Shown: positions 41,471 through 53,715 of the stretch, piece by piece
Numbering within the stretch: the first letter of the stretch is position 1
How the letters are laid out: every line of letters starts with the position of its first letter
Assembly: GCA_034766995.1 (NCBI GenBank)
Contig: CM068323.1
Coordinates: 22,704,346-22,768,345 of the forward strand
Reading direction: 5' to 3'
Origin: Acanthacorydalis orientalis
Lineage: Eukaryota > Arthropoda > Insecta > Megaloptera > Corydalidae
DNA length: 64,000 nucleotides
The notes under the pieces: model-generated
The model's input: the letters and a program-made list of their open reading frames with translations, nothing else
Database searches by the model: none
Told to the model about the DNA's origin: nothing
Translations under genes and position numbers: made by a program

Positions 41471-42210
41471 ATAAGACACAATTACCACGAGTCATCCTGT
41501 TGTAATTTTCTTATTACATTTTTTTCCTTATACTTTATTTTAATCGATTCACTTCCACCGAGTGTTTTTATACGAAAAATGCACACAAGTTTGATGCGCT
41601 TGAAAAAACATACATCCGTTTCATGTTAAAAGGATTGTCGGGAAAATGTATACATAACAATAATAATGGAGGGATATTGTTAGCTTTTTGTAGATAATGT
41701 ATATTGCGCAATGTTATATGTTTCATGGTATGAAATAGGTCAGATATTATTTTTATTTTTCACTCTTCGACGGTTTAATTCACTCCAGTGCAAATATTGA
41801 AATGAGAATACATACAAATAATCTTCAACTTAGATGCTAACGATTTTAAAGACATTTAAGTATTAACTTACCACATTCAGTATAGAAAAAGAAAAGCATC
41901 TTACCTAAAAAAAAAGAAAAAAAAGATTATTATAACTACATTTTTATAAATTACATGTAAGTCTATATATATATATAAATATGTAAAAATATATTGATTA
42001 TTTACAAAATTAAAAATTAATCCAGAAAAATGCTATTTTTAACTTATTGTTTATAAATGTTAACTGTTTCAACACTAAAATAATCAGTATTCCTTCCTCA
42101 ATCATAAGAGATTTAAGTTCAGTTCTCTATTAGAGAGGCGTTTTGTAATTATTTTTATGGATTCGATATACAAAATTTTCGATTTATTATAGCAAAGGAT
42201 ATAGAAATAT

Positions 42211-42283
42211 TTTTAAGTAATATAGTGGGCAGTGTCCTCGTGTATATCAGGTGAAAACTGGAGTGTAATTCCTTGACAGAGAG
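42211..42283 (+). pseudogene. Decayed tRNA-Asp-like sequence
   Basis: AAGTAATATAGTGGGCAGTG aligns with the tRNA-Asp D-arm and ACTGGAGTGTAATTCCTTGAC with its T-arm, at the correct spacing. The anticodon arm between them has lost pairing and the GTC anticodon. It is a relic. Confidence 0.45.
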
Positions 42284-44089
42284 ATAATTTCTCCAATGAA
42301 TATCATAGTTAATTTTATATACAAATACGTGTTATTATTTGATATTTGATTTTATTATGCTATTATCATTAATAAATTAGGTTTTATTGTATTACAGTAT
42401 AAGAAAAAAACAAAACAGGTTTATTTATTCTGATTAAGTTAATATTTTTGATTATACATGTACCACAATCTTACTTAAATTTAACTAAAATATAATTGTT
42501 TATAAAAAAATATTTTAAAATTATTAAAATGTTTAACCAATATTAATATACAATATTAAAATTTTTAGAAACGATTTATCATTTAGATAACAACTGAAAA
42601 TCCAATCAATAAATAATTCAAAATCTTTGAAAGTATTAAAATTGAAGTAATAGCAAGTAAACAGTATTTCGAAACTGTTACATTTTTTTTAGAAAGGCGT
42701 TTCAATAAAATAAAAGAATATTTAAATTATAAAATACAAATTACTGTTTTCAGTATCGCGTGTTCTTCTACTTAGCCATCGGGTTATAAGACGTAACGTT
42801 CATCAAGAGTAATTTAATAATTATTATAAAAATACATACATATATATATATATATATAATTACTTAAAATAATTAACAAAGGAATAATAGAAATTTTTTT
42901 GGAAAATGAGAAAAAAAATAGAATTAAGAATTGTTTTCTGCACATTCACACATCTTAGAATTCATTCTACCTTGACAATGGCTTCTATAAATATTAATTT
43001 ATATTACATACGTATTTATAAAATGTCAATATTAAAGTTTCTGTTTTCATGGTAAATTTTCTTTTCTAAACATTTTCTATTTAATAATACAGAACATTGT
43101 CGAATAATGTTTTATTTTTATAAACAAGCTTAAAATGTTTACCTTGTTCTATACGCTTCAGTACATTCGAGTTTTAGTATCCTTAACTTTATTAAATATT
43201 TTCGTACAGTCACGATTTGTTTACAAATTGATTTTTCAAATAACACTAGCATAAAATTATGATTTTCCGTATCCATTTTTAAGATTTTTCTAGATTAAAA
43301 AATACACACTTTTAAGATCTCTTAATTATATTAATCAGTAACAAAACACTCTTCCTTCGAACACTGATCGAAAACAACTGGAAGAATATTTTAAACTATA
43401 TACACACCTAGAAATTCAGTAACATGTCAGGACACGTTTAGTATAGGTGCGTCTTCGTGAAATGTGGTTTGTCAGAGATGGGATTTCAGTCTCAATACCT
43501 TTTTAGGTGCTATTTAAAAATATTCTACCCATTATATATATATATAAAGTAAAATTAATGTATGTTGTTTAAAACAAACATTTCGTCTCTTTTTACACAT
43601 AAAACAGAAATTGTCGAATTATCAAAATACAAAAACGAATCTTGAATCATTTAATGTAAATTCAAATAAAAAAATATTTACTATAATTAATAAATCTAGC
43701 AAAAGAAGATTCTACATCATTAAAATTGTAATTATATATGTGTATAAGGGAATAATATATTTGCTTGTGTAAAAATCAAGAAACTGCGAATCAAACATAA
43801 CTCATTAGCTGATATAATACTATTGCATTATACTTCTAAACCGAGTCTAATAAAAATCTAAATTATAGAAAAAACTCTGTTAATGCCAATCATACGGAAC
43901 AGAAAAAGTTTGTTAATTATTTACATCAAACAGAACACCGCATTTTTTCTATTACAGTATTTTTTAGTAAAAAAAAACATTTTATAAACAAAAAAGTTGT
44001 AAATTATTAACAGTAACTGTCGGTTTAAATGTTCAGTGTTCTCTTCGACGAATCGTTGTACAATATTGAATTTACAACCGGACAATTTT

Positions 44090-44250
44090 ATGATTCGGAC
44101 ATAATGGGACCACTTGTCATTTCCTAAATCCCAACGGTGTAGTAATTGGTCGGGTGCTTACCTAGCATGACCCTCATAATAGTACGCATTATGTGTGACG
44201 GATAGACACCGTCTGGTATTTATTTATTTCATGAATCATACGTGCATTAG
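44090..44250. other. Weak GC-richer stretch
   Basis: About 160 bases with raised GC. GGGACCACTTGTCAT contains an E-box-like core and GACGGATAGACACCGTC forms a short hairpin. No open frame stands out. Confidence 0.12.
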
Positions 44251-46448
44251 CAGGTGTAAAGATTAGAGTTACATGTGCAACAACTTGACAGATAATACTA
44301 ATTATTGAAGTCTTCAACGGTTTTCATACATTTCTTTTCTTTTTCTTTACACAAATTAAATACGACTTAATTATTTTTAACACTTTATCTATAAAATGAT
44401 TAGTTAAACAGTTGAATTTATTAATTTAAATATTAATTAAAAACATTTATTTACGAAATCGATAAAGTTATTTTCAGTTGAAGATAAACTTTTAATGCTT
44501 AATAATTTTCAATCAATGAGTGAAACATTTTAATTGATCAGTTTTTAAGTAAGTGTTATAGATGATCAAATTCCAAACCTTTTTTAAAATACAAGGTCAC
44601 ATTTTTAATCTACATTATTTTCAAGTAAATAATGTACTCTGCATACCTTAGTAATGGAGCAAAAAATACAAAACAATCAAAAACATATTCTTTATTCCTT
44701 GTCAAATTAATTATTGTAGTTACAAGTATATCTATAACGAGTAGACGAATTAAAAATCAACCAAGAAGCGATATGAATTTTTAATTTGAAACTAGAGCAA
44801 AAAAAACGTATTACCAATAAGGTAATGATAAAAGTCGAATTCCGTTCCTTAAAAATAATATATTAAAAAAACCGTTAGTGTGAGATTCAAAGATATTGCC
44901 TTCAGGCTAACAATTATTTTTAATCAACGTTATGTCTAGAATTCACATTATGCAAAAATATCGCAGAAAAAATGTATCAGTGCGTCAAAACTATCTATTA
45001 TAGATTTAATTTAAATACAAAATGTATTTTTTGCACGCCAGTTATTAAAATATTCGATACTGGTATGATATACGGTAATGATATATAAGTCTGGTATTAA
45101 GTTGACACATGCTGGTTGTAAATTATTAAATTACAATGTATGAAACATCTCCAGGTATATATTTTGCACATGCTCGAGATTACTTTTTTATTAATTGAGC
45201 TATAATTAAAATCTATTTCTTAATTTTATATAACAAGGATATGGAGTTTTTAAAATATACAAAGATGTTCAGTATCAAAAAACGAAATGGTAAAACGAAC
45301 CGTAAACTATAACATTCTTATAAATACATCTTCAATAATAATTCTATTCGTTTGTGAGATAATCATGCAATAATAAACAGTTACTCGTAGTGTTCAAATA
45401 ATTTAACGAGGAAATGATACACTCTTCTTCTGTCTGTACAGAATGTTCTACTGTGTTCTACCTGTTATAATGAATTTTATTAAGAATTAAATAAAATATT
45501 ATGAACAAATCTTAAGAAATTCTTTTCAAATTCAAATTGTAATTATGAAAAATACATTTGTCTACAATTAAATTTTATTTTCTTTTAAAATATATTCTTT
45601 AATTTATATATATTTAATAGAATATCATTTATAAATGATTTCAATACAATTTGTTCTACTATGTGCAAAGTACAATACCGTAATATTTACAAAACATTCG
45701 GCACAAATTTATAAATATTTACATCATACACATGTTTTAAGATAATTGAAAATAAATGAAACTGATATTTTAATTACCAACATACATTAAAAAGCTTATT
45801 TTCAAATCGTTTGAATTATCTACACCATTTGTTAGCAATGGAATCTATAATATTATTCCAAGGAAATTTATTCTTTGTTAATGGAACGTTTATTTTTTGA
45901 TTAAAATTTATGAGAGTATTGTTCGAATATTAATTTTTATGTATTTTTAACAGATTTTCATACGCATTAAAAATTATATAGCCTTGATTTTAATAATAAC
46001 GTTCTCGTTTATGAATATATTTTTTTTGTAATTCTTGTTTCAATATGAAAATCTGTGTGTATTCTCCATTAAGTTGGCATCAGTTCAATATGTCTTCTGT
46101 CGTGACTAATACACGTTATAACTAAATTTTATTCTATTTTTGTTATTATACTATTTATGTGTCGTCCGACCAAGGTCTGACCTCCTTAATATATAATTTA
46201 TTATTCATTTTGTTCTCGTTTTAGGGCGTGCTTATTTATGGGATTTTTAAACAGTTTTCCTCTAAATTTACACAGAAATGCCATTATATTTCCTAATTTA
46301 AAATTCAATATTCTCGCATATCCATTTTCAAAATATAGTAATATATCTAGTTTTATAATTATTTAGTTTAAAAAGAACATTAAAATTTAATTCTTTAGAC
46401 ATATAGACACAATTAAACTCATACACAATATAATATCAGTATATTTGG

Positions 46449-46449
<1 letters not shown>

Positions 46450-46505
<56 letters not shown>
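46450..46505. repeat. (AT)n microsatellite
   Basis: AT tract of about 56 bases with one G near the left end. Confidence 0.95.
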
Positions 46506-46508
<3 letters not shown>

Positions 46509-46851
46509 TACACAGATTAATTAACAGAATTGTGAAATTACACTCTTCTAAATTGTAAAATTAAAAAAATATACTGTGTTTTCTCTAAAATTGTGTTTTT
46601 CTTTTTCTTTATTTTTAAGTAATTAATAATTTAAGAAAACTGCCTATAATTAAACAAATAATAAATCAGGAGAACAGAGACAATATGAAGATATTTATTG
46701 ATAAAAAATTTATATCAATTAAACGTATACACCTACAAATATAAATACACTTGTTACTTATCATAAAATTAGATAGTAAATTATCATTGATTCTACAACG
46801 TACTTAAGCTCTACATCAAAGTAATTTAAGCAGTTACAATTCGACTCGCTA

Positions 46852-46914
46852 TATACGGTCTGTATTATAATGGTCAGTATTCCCGCCTGTCACGTGAGAG
46901 ATCGGGATTAATTT
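46852..46914 (+). pseudogene. Decayed tRNA-Asp(GUC)-like sequence
   Basis: TATTATAATGGTCAGTATTC and CCGCCTGTCACGTGAGAGATC preserve the D-arm and anticodon loop of tRNA-Asp, including the GTC anticodon. The T-arm (CGGGATTAATTTTT) has collapsed into a T-run and the 3' acceptor strand is gone. Confidence 0.6.
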
Positions 46915-47409
46915 TTTTTAAAACAGCCGATGAAATGAATTTATTTGATTTTTAATATTAATTTACTAACTTGCGACCCCCTCGATAATCGATTGTGACA
47001 TTGTTTTAGTAGTCCAAGTATATATTAGGTTTTTTTTATTTTTTTTTTGTAAATACTGTGCAATATTTGATTCATGATTATATTAATATAACAAATTTTT
47101 TCTTAGTAAAATGTATTCAGTTCAATTCGAATAGTATTTCAGGTATATTCAGTTAAATATATTGTTTGATCAATATTCTATATTTTCGATAAAATTTTTT
47201 CAATAAATATATATAATAAGTTTATAAAAATGATGACAAATATTTATTACGAAAAATCTACAACTGCTATGTATTCTGGATTTATCAAGTGAACATCTTA
47301 AGCGTGATAAAAAAAAGAAATATTATTACGTACAAACCGAAATAATAATTTCATATCACGTCGACTTTTGTGTAATCAATTACAATAAATTCCATGCACA
47401 GAAGATTTT

Positions 47410-47415
47410 TTTATT
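47410..47415 (-). promoter_or_regulatory. AATAAA polyadenylation signal after candidate small gene
   Basis: AATAAA on the minus strand, 36 bases beyond the stop of the 58-codon ORF, followed by a TG-containing stretch (TCTGTGCATGG). AATAAA is common by chance in DNA this AT-rich, so the position is suggestive only. Confidence 0.35.
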
Positions 47416-47451
47416 GAGAACATGTTTCGCATATTTTCAGTTAGCATAATC

Positions 47452-47628
47452 TTACTGAATGGAATCGGTGAAGTGAGCACGTTGAGTAGGGCTGTGCCCC
47501 ATCGTATGGAATGCGTGTATGGCGGCTACGCCTGAGGCGCCCATCGCCACACATGTGTGCGCTACATATTTATAAACACAGTGAGACGCGAGTAAACTTG
47601 TTCCCAATATACTTGTGATTTGATTCAT
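47452..47628 (-). CDS. Candidate small-ORF gene, 58 aa, product unknown
   Basis: An intronless minus-strand frame of 58 codons plus TAA in one of the most GC-rich patches of the window. It begins MNQITSILGTSLLASHC. Residues 5-40 are mostly hydrophobic and small, interrupted by His, Lys and Tyr, with a Gly/Ala-rich segment MGASGVAAIHAF near residues 29-40. The tail is polar (GHSPTQRAHFTDSIQ). It could be a short membrane-associated peptide, but I recognise no family. A TATAAAAAC box lies about 105 bases upstream and AATAAA 36 bases downstream. The ORF ends CAGTAAGA, which also matches a donor; splicing there would enter the next protease exon out of frame, so an alternative protease start is unlikely. 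It lies inside the protease intron on the same strand. Chance openness or a regulatory island remain real alternatives. Confidence 0.35.
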   Translation of the reverse strand: MNQITSILGTSLLASHCVYKYVAHTCVAMGASGVAAIHAFHTMGHSPTQRAHFTDSIQ

Positions 47629-47714
47629 CTATCATCATCGCTGTAGCCACAGAACACGCTTTTAAAACACTCGAAGATTGCTGTTCTCTGGCGAATTTAA
47701 ATTTCTATTTGCTA

Positions 47715-47739
47715 TGTATGACGTAACACGGTTTTTATA
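47715..47739 (-). promoter_or_regulatory. TATA box and CRE-like site upstream of the small ORF
   Basis: On the minus strand TATAAAAAC occupies 47739-47731 and is followed by TTACGTCAT, a CREB/ATF-type site, at 47726-47718. Transcription would begin roughly 30 bases after the TATA box, leaving a 5' UTR of about 75-80 bases. The box is predicted from sequence only; TATA-like strings are common at this base composition, but the CRE next to it is not. Confidence 0.3.
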
Positions 47740-48455
47740 TCTCGCTATTTAAATTGTTGCGAACAATTTAGATTCTAGTTTGAGACTGAATATGAATTCA
47801 AAATAATAACAATGTTTGGTTTTGATATTATTTTTTTTTTGTTCTTGTCTGTTCGACTGTCACGTTTTTTGATTACCATAGAACGGATTATGATTATCAA
47901 ACAAATATTAAATCAAATTAGTTTTATAAATTTATACAAAACCACAAGTTATTAACATAGCACCAGGGAAAAATAATAAATATGTATAAGAGAGAAGATC
48001 AATTTAATTTGATTAAACATTATTTTAGTTTTACAAACTGTATTATTTTCACATTGCTATGGTTTCATTTAAAGTATCTTTAAGATAAACTACTTGACAA
48101 CCAGAAATATATTAAATATTATACAATCAGAGGCAAATATAACCAATAGTTTGTAATTAAAATTTTCTTTCAAACAGTAAAAAAGAAAATTGTTTTAAAG
48201 TACACCGACCTTTTAAAAATAATTACAGGAAAGTATTTTTCAATACATAAATTAAAAATAATATCTATGCTATGCTGACAATATTGGTGAGTTATTTACG
48301 ATCTTTTCTTTTATAGTACTATAAAGTGACATCATTCTTATATTCGAATATATATTTAATAAAAAAACAAGTGATTTAAGAAACTCTCAATTTAATGTTC
48401 TATGATGAAAATTTCATAATTTTCAAAAGGTATGTGTTTATTTCGTTTTTTTTTC

Positions 48456-49665
48456 AGTATAGATCGAATCTAATAGACATGACAAATATGTTTCATGCGA
48501 AAAACGAAGCTTAGGCTAAGAATTATGCGATATTTTAATCGATGTCTGATTTTATGTACATTTCCAAACTTTTTCCAACCAGAAAAATACTTTATAGGGG
48601 TTTAATATTAGTTTAATGCTTGTTTCACGTCTTTGTGTTCATAAAAGATTGGATTCGTGCTAAAACAATGAAAATTTATTTCTAAAAAAATTTCGGCTAA
48701 AACTTAAGGGGTATACCTTGATGTTTTTTTCGACCAAAAATCGAAAGTCTAAAAACTAAATTTTTTTTAGTATAGATCGAATCTAATACATATAACAAAT
48801 AGGGTTCATGCGAAAAACGAAGCTTGGGATAAGAATTAGGCGATATTTGAATCGATATTCAATTTTGTGTTCATTTCTAATCTTATTCCGACCACAAAAA
48901 ATATTTTCTAGAGGTTTAAAATTGATTCAATGCTTGTTTTATGTCTTTTTGTTCATAAAAGAACGGATTCGTGGTAAAAAAACGAAAATTTATTTCTTGA
49001 AAATTTTCGGTCAAAATCCAAGGGATATACCTTGACGTTTTTTTCGACCAAAAATCGAAAGTCTAAAAGATAGACTTTTTTCGGTATAGATCGAATCTAA
49101 TAGACATAACAAATATGTTTCATGCGAAAAATGGCACTTGGGATAATAATTATGTGATATTTGAATCCATATTCAATTTTATGTTCATTTCTAAGCTCAT
49201 TTTGACCACAAAAAATACTTTCTAGTAATTCAAAATTGGTTTAATGTTTGTTTCACGTCTTTGTGTTCATAATATATCACATTCGTGGTAAATAAACTAA
49301 AATTTATTTCTAAAAAAGCTTGCAATAAGAATTATGCGATATTTGAATCGATAATCAATCTTACGTTCAGTTCTAAGCTTATTACGACCTCAAAAAATAC
49401 TTTCTAAGGGTTTAAAATTTGTTTAATGCTTGTTTTATGTATGTGTTCATAAAAGAACGGATTCGTAGAAAAAAAAACGAAAATTTACTTCTAAAAAATT
49501 TTCGGCTAAAACTTAAGGGGTATCGTATTTTTCGGCTAAAAATCGAAAATCTAAAAACTGACTATTTTTCAGTATAGGTCGAATCTAATAGACATAACAA
49601 ATAGGGTCTATTCCAAAAATGAAGTTTGGGATAAGAATTATGCCATATTTTAATTGATACATCTC
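48456..49665. repeat. Tandem satellite, period about 313 bp
   Basis: Successive units start with AGTATAGATCGAATCTAATA or a close variant at 48456, 48769, 49083 and 49571, giving spacings of 313, 314 and 488. The 488 spacing is two units with about 138 bases missing: near 49317 the sequence jumps from the late ATTTATTTCTAAAAAA block straight to the early GCTTGCAATAAGAATTATGCG block, joined at an A-run. The last unit breaks off after about 95 bases. Shared blocks in order are CATGCGAAAAACGAAGCTT, a CACGTCTTTGTGTTCATAA-type block, CGGATTCGTGG, and TTTTCGACCAAAAATCGAAA. Units have diverged by many substitutions. Frames through the array are not coding. Confidence 0.92.
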
Positions 49666-49869
49666 ATATATCTAAATATTGTCAATTCTTTCTTTAGCAT
49701 GTTTCATTCAAAATGAAGTTCAAATCAATAACCTTTAGCATATTTATTAAATTCAAGTAGATAATAAACTAGTAAAACTCAAATGATATGCACGTGTATG
49801 AGATTAAATAATTATTCTTCGACACTTTTTTCCAATAACTTTATACTTTATTCCGTATTTGATTATGTA

Positions 49870-49872
<3 letters not shown>

Positions 49873-49929
<57 letters not shown>
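49873..49929. repeat. (AT)n microsatellite
   Basis: AT tract of about 57 bases, some 200 bases past the end of the satellite. Confidence 0.95.
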
Positions 49930-49930
<1 letters not shown>

Positions 49931-50925
49931 GGGTAAAGTATACATGTGTGTGTACATAATCTCATCTTACTGAAATCATTGCAAACGAAAACACCTGTAC
50001 ACTACCTGAGGGCATCAACAACAGGTTAAGTAATACATGCAAAGACCGAAGCGGTATAAGTAACTTAAAAAGTACTCATCAACAAAACTAGAGATAATAA
50101 GTAGTATGTTTAGCAAGAAAGAGATATATAAGGAGTCTTTGTACGCGATCTTTATCGTTTAATGTGCAGACATGATAAATAATAAAATATCTATATGCAC
50201 CTGAGGATCTACTGAGCCGGTGTAAAGCGACGTGTTCATGAATATATTATGATGATGTTGGTTAAAGGGTGAAGTTTATTTATATGAAGAAACTGGTTAG
50301 AGTTCAATTTCAATGACTCTTCTGTTTTATGACATTAAGTGCTGGAAATGTTTTTTTTTTTATAATTTAGTATTTCCAAAATATTCATAAATTATATGGA
50401 ATGTGTTGAATTTTTATATATAAAGGAGTAAATGAAATTATATCCATACGTTCAAACATATATGCACACACAAACATGTATAAAGTTTATAATTATAAAT
50501 TTAAATATAAAATGATTGTAAAAATAACTATGTATTTTATACTACAGAAACATCTGCAAGAATAAGACATTCGTACAATAATGATTAAACATTGATTATG
50601 GATGTAGTTGAAATACAAAGAATTTAATTATTCGTTTTTTAAAATACTTACAGTCATCTAGAAACTTCTAATAAATGAAAAACAAATTATATGTTTGTAA
50701 AAGAATACACTTTTAATAATAACAAATATCATTTGTGTTCTTTGTAACAGAAAAATATGTAATAGTTAAGAACTATATTAAGTTATTACAAGTGTATCTA
50801 ATTGTGCAGCTGCTCTCCTTTACCGTTTTATTTTCAGTGTTTCGGAAATAAATACAAAGTAAATAAGTTGTAAATGCTAAGATGAAATGAAAATACTCAA
50901 TTTTTGAAAAAAATGAAAGTATACA

Positions 50926-50996
50926 TCTTCGGTAGTATACTGGTCATTATCATCGCTTGTCCACGGGATACCGGGGTTCGATTCCCCGCCGAAGAG
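50926..50996 (+). pseudogene. tRNA-Asp-like gene with damaged anticodon arm
   Basis: The outer parts are perfect: acceptor stem TCTTCGG pairs with CCGAAGA, and the T-arm CGGGGTTCGATTCCCCG carries a consensus B box at 50975-50985. The D-arm GTATACTGGTCATTATC is close to tRNA-Asp. The middle, ATCGCTTGTCCACGGGA, keeps a GTC but its 5-base anticodon stem pairs at only two positions, and the gene is one base short of a normal tRNA-Asp. No T-run follows within 30 bases. I therefore call a recent pseudogene. A functional divergent tRNA is possible because the acceptor and T arms show no decay at all. Confidence 0.7.
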
Positions 50997-51373
50997 ACAA
51001 TCAGTTGCTCAAAATCAATAGCACATTAAATTTTGCAAGAAAACAATACGCAACATTTACAAGTGAGTATATATTCAATAATATACAGATGAGTACTCCT
51101 TGCCAGACGACATGCACGTACCTAACACACATGCAACTTGGTAATAATTATGTCTAATACACTTATTGTTTCGTTTATTTTGATACTGTCCTTCAATGAC
51201 TTGTATGAAACGTGGAAGAATGTATTGTTGTGATATGTTTTGTAAATTATTCTTCAATTACAACATAGTCTAAAGTCAGCATTGTATGGACGTATTCAAA
51301 TTTTTCCTCGTGTTGCACGGAATGCTTGCGCAGACAATTCAAATGTTATTATATTCTGTTATGTGTGTATGTG

Positions 51374-51376
<3 letters not shown>

Positions 51377-51466
<90 letters not shown>
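51377..51466. repeat. (AT)n microsatellite, longest pure tract
   Basis: About 90 bases of uninterrupted AT dinucleotide. All three plus-strand frames read through it, producing long Tyr-Ile repeats that are not genes. Confidence 0.95.
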
Positions 51467-51467
<1 letters not shown>

Positions 51468-51846
51468 CTTGTATTAAATTGTGTTACTTGTCAGTTATGA
51501 GTGGACTTCTTTATTTTTTTAATTTTAATATTTCAGTATTTTCTAATCAATCAAACTGTTGTTATTCTATATTAGTATCGTCACGAATAATATGTATATT
51601 CATAAAAAATGATATCCAAGAAAGAAACAAGAAAGAACAATAAATATTAAAAATACTTTCCCTAACTAATAAATATGAAAAAAAAACATTCTATGTAACA
51701 GTTTTGAGACCATATTTCTCTATATATCAACCACCTGCTGACAATTTCTAAATGCCTGCTGTTACTGCAAATTGTTATGAGTTATTAATAAAATACTTTA
51801 TGTACACCCGTTTATATCATTCATTATTTTTTCTGGAATACAGAAA

Positions 51847-51849
<3 letters not shown>

Positions 51850-51883
<34 letters not shown>
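51850..51883. repeat. (AT)n microsatellite
   Basis: AT tract of about 34 bases. Confidence 0.95.
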
Positions 51884-51888
<5 letters not shown>

Positions 51889-53038
51889 AATTTCTATAAA
51901 GCAGGAAAATAATCTCATTTGTAATAAATCAAACAATAAATTGAAAAATTTGAAATCTACATTCATATAAGCATTTATACCAATCTACACTAATGCAGTA
52001 TCTAATTTAATACAATTTAAACATTCCTTTTATTTATTTCTTTTGAAACAACATTTCTTATTTCAATTCAGTATTTTTTAAAATAAAAAAACCAAAATTT
52101 GTAATAAAAAAGACAACTTTGAAGAATTAACCAATTAGTAATTACTAATAATCGTTGAAATAATTGTCAATTATTTCATTTTCGAAAACTTTCTCAACAG
52201 CTATATATAAATTACATGCACGCAAAACCAAAAAAAAAAACAATACAAATAACTCGTCAAACAACACCTCAATGTTAAAGAAATATTTATTTTGTATTCG
52301 TTCTTAGACACAAAAAAAGGATTTTTAAATATATTTTTCCTTGAAAACGACTTAACAGAAAATAAAAAAATATATACTCTTTATAGGATTTTACTTTGTA
52401 ATTTCTTTTTTTAGCAAATTTCTAATACTCAAAAGTATCTTTTATAATGAAGATTTTATGCGTTGTATAATACAGATAAAAATATGTATCATAATAAGTG
52501 CATGATAAAAGGGTACAATCTGTTAAAATCCTCTAATCTTTCTTATACGTTATCTACGATTAATGTTATTTAAAACATATGCCATTTAAGTATATTAAAT
52601 TACATTGTATTTAATCATCTTAGACGAAATAAATTCGACTTTATGTTGCAATCACATAAATTAATCCGTTTATCCAGAACTCATGTTTCCACTATAAATC
52701 GTTCTTAATCTCAATATACAAATCGTCGATAGATTTTTCTTCAACATCACCTGTGCCACAAAATATATAGCGACATCGCTCAAGACATTCACTTCAAATA
52801 TATTTTCTTGCCATTTATTAAAGTGAAGAAACGAACATCCAATTAATATAAATAGATCCGGTGTCAATATACATATAAGTTGTATTTTAACAAACACACT
52901 ATATTTTTGATCAGAATATATTCAAACATATTTATCTATTAGAAATTATACATATTAATTTGGTTTTGAGAGTGATTTAATTTACATTTTTAGATTTATA
53001 ATTATCAATAAGGAAACAGATACGCGTGCGCTTTAAAA

Positions 53039-53041
<3 letters not shown>

Positions 53042-53097
<56 letters not shown>
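53042..53097. repeat. (AT)n microsatellite
   Basis: AT tract of about 56 bases, about 840 bases inside the intron from the start-codon exon. Confidence 0.95.
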
Positions 53098-53100
<3 letters not shown>

Positions 53101-53693
53101 GAGATTAGTTTTTTAACCTGATCGTTTTTATACAACATTCCAGTAAACAGATAAATGGTCATTTGCGACTGGTTCCATATAAAAAGATTGCGTTATACGC
53201 CATGCTACCAATTTATATGCAAAATATACAGTTTTCAATTCATATTCGAAAATAGTACATTTAAAGTAATTATTGTTTAAATAATGAGTTTATGAAATAC
53301 AAACAGTAAAGTATTTACTACTACACATCATCCATGAAAATAGATTAGCATAAATAAAATCAATTAGACATTTATACGGTAATAAAATTAAATAATATAC
53401 TTTATTTCGTGTAGGTTAGAAAATAATATGAGCAATGAAAAAGACAGACCTACGAGTTTTTGTATTAATCTCTTAATCCAGTAGCTTTTCAGTCATATTT
53501 TATTTTTCTGTTTTGTTGATTCATCTTTATAATTTATTTTAGGTTGTATTATCTCACACAAAATAGAATAAAACGTGTAATTTAATACTATAGTTTGTTA
53601 GAATCGATTCTTCAATCAGAAAATATTTCCATATGTTCTATGTGTACATTTATGCATAATATTCAAGATTATTATTTGAGAAAGATATTAATA

Positions 53694-53715
53694 TCTTCGG
53701 TAGTATAATGGTCAG
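53694..53715 (+). pseudogene. 5' fragment of a tRNA-Asp-like sequence
   Basis: The 22 bases TCTTCGGTAGTATAATGGTCAG match the acceptor strand and D-arm of the tRNA-Asp-like sequence at 50926. The match stops abruptly and AT-rich intron sequence follows. It is a truncated copy 220 bases from the protease exon. Confidence 0.6.

Noticed and set aside
42085..42133. Possible tRNA 3' half (AAGAGATTTAAGTTCAGTTCTC)
   Set aside because: Only a weak B-box-like string, with no partner arms.
43438..43500. Possible tRNA relic (GTATAGGTGCGTCTTCG ... GGGATTTCAGTCTC)
   Set aside because: A T-arm-like hairpin is visible, but the anticodon arm and acceptor stem cannot be aligned to any tRNA type with confidence.
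48808..49035. 75-codon ORF inside the satellite
   Set aside because: It spans one satellite unit and is not preserved in the neighbouring units, so it is incidental.
51282..51643. Three overlapping plus-strand ORFs with long Tyr-Ile repeats
   Set aside because: They are translations of a 90-base (AT)n tract. The same holds for frames over the tracts near 8.9, 11.2, 17.6, 20.9, 22.1, 32.9, 53.0, 56.0 and 61.8 kb.
40909..53715. tRNA-derived SINE family
   Set aside because: The sequences following the tRNA-like parts share no body or tail, and their 3' ends differ. Independent tRNA relics fit better, though a genome-wide search could change this.
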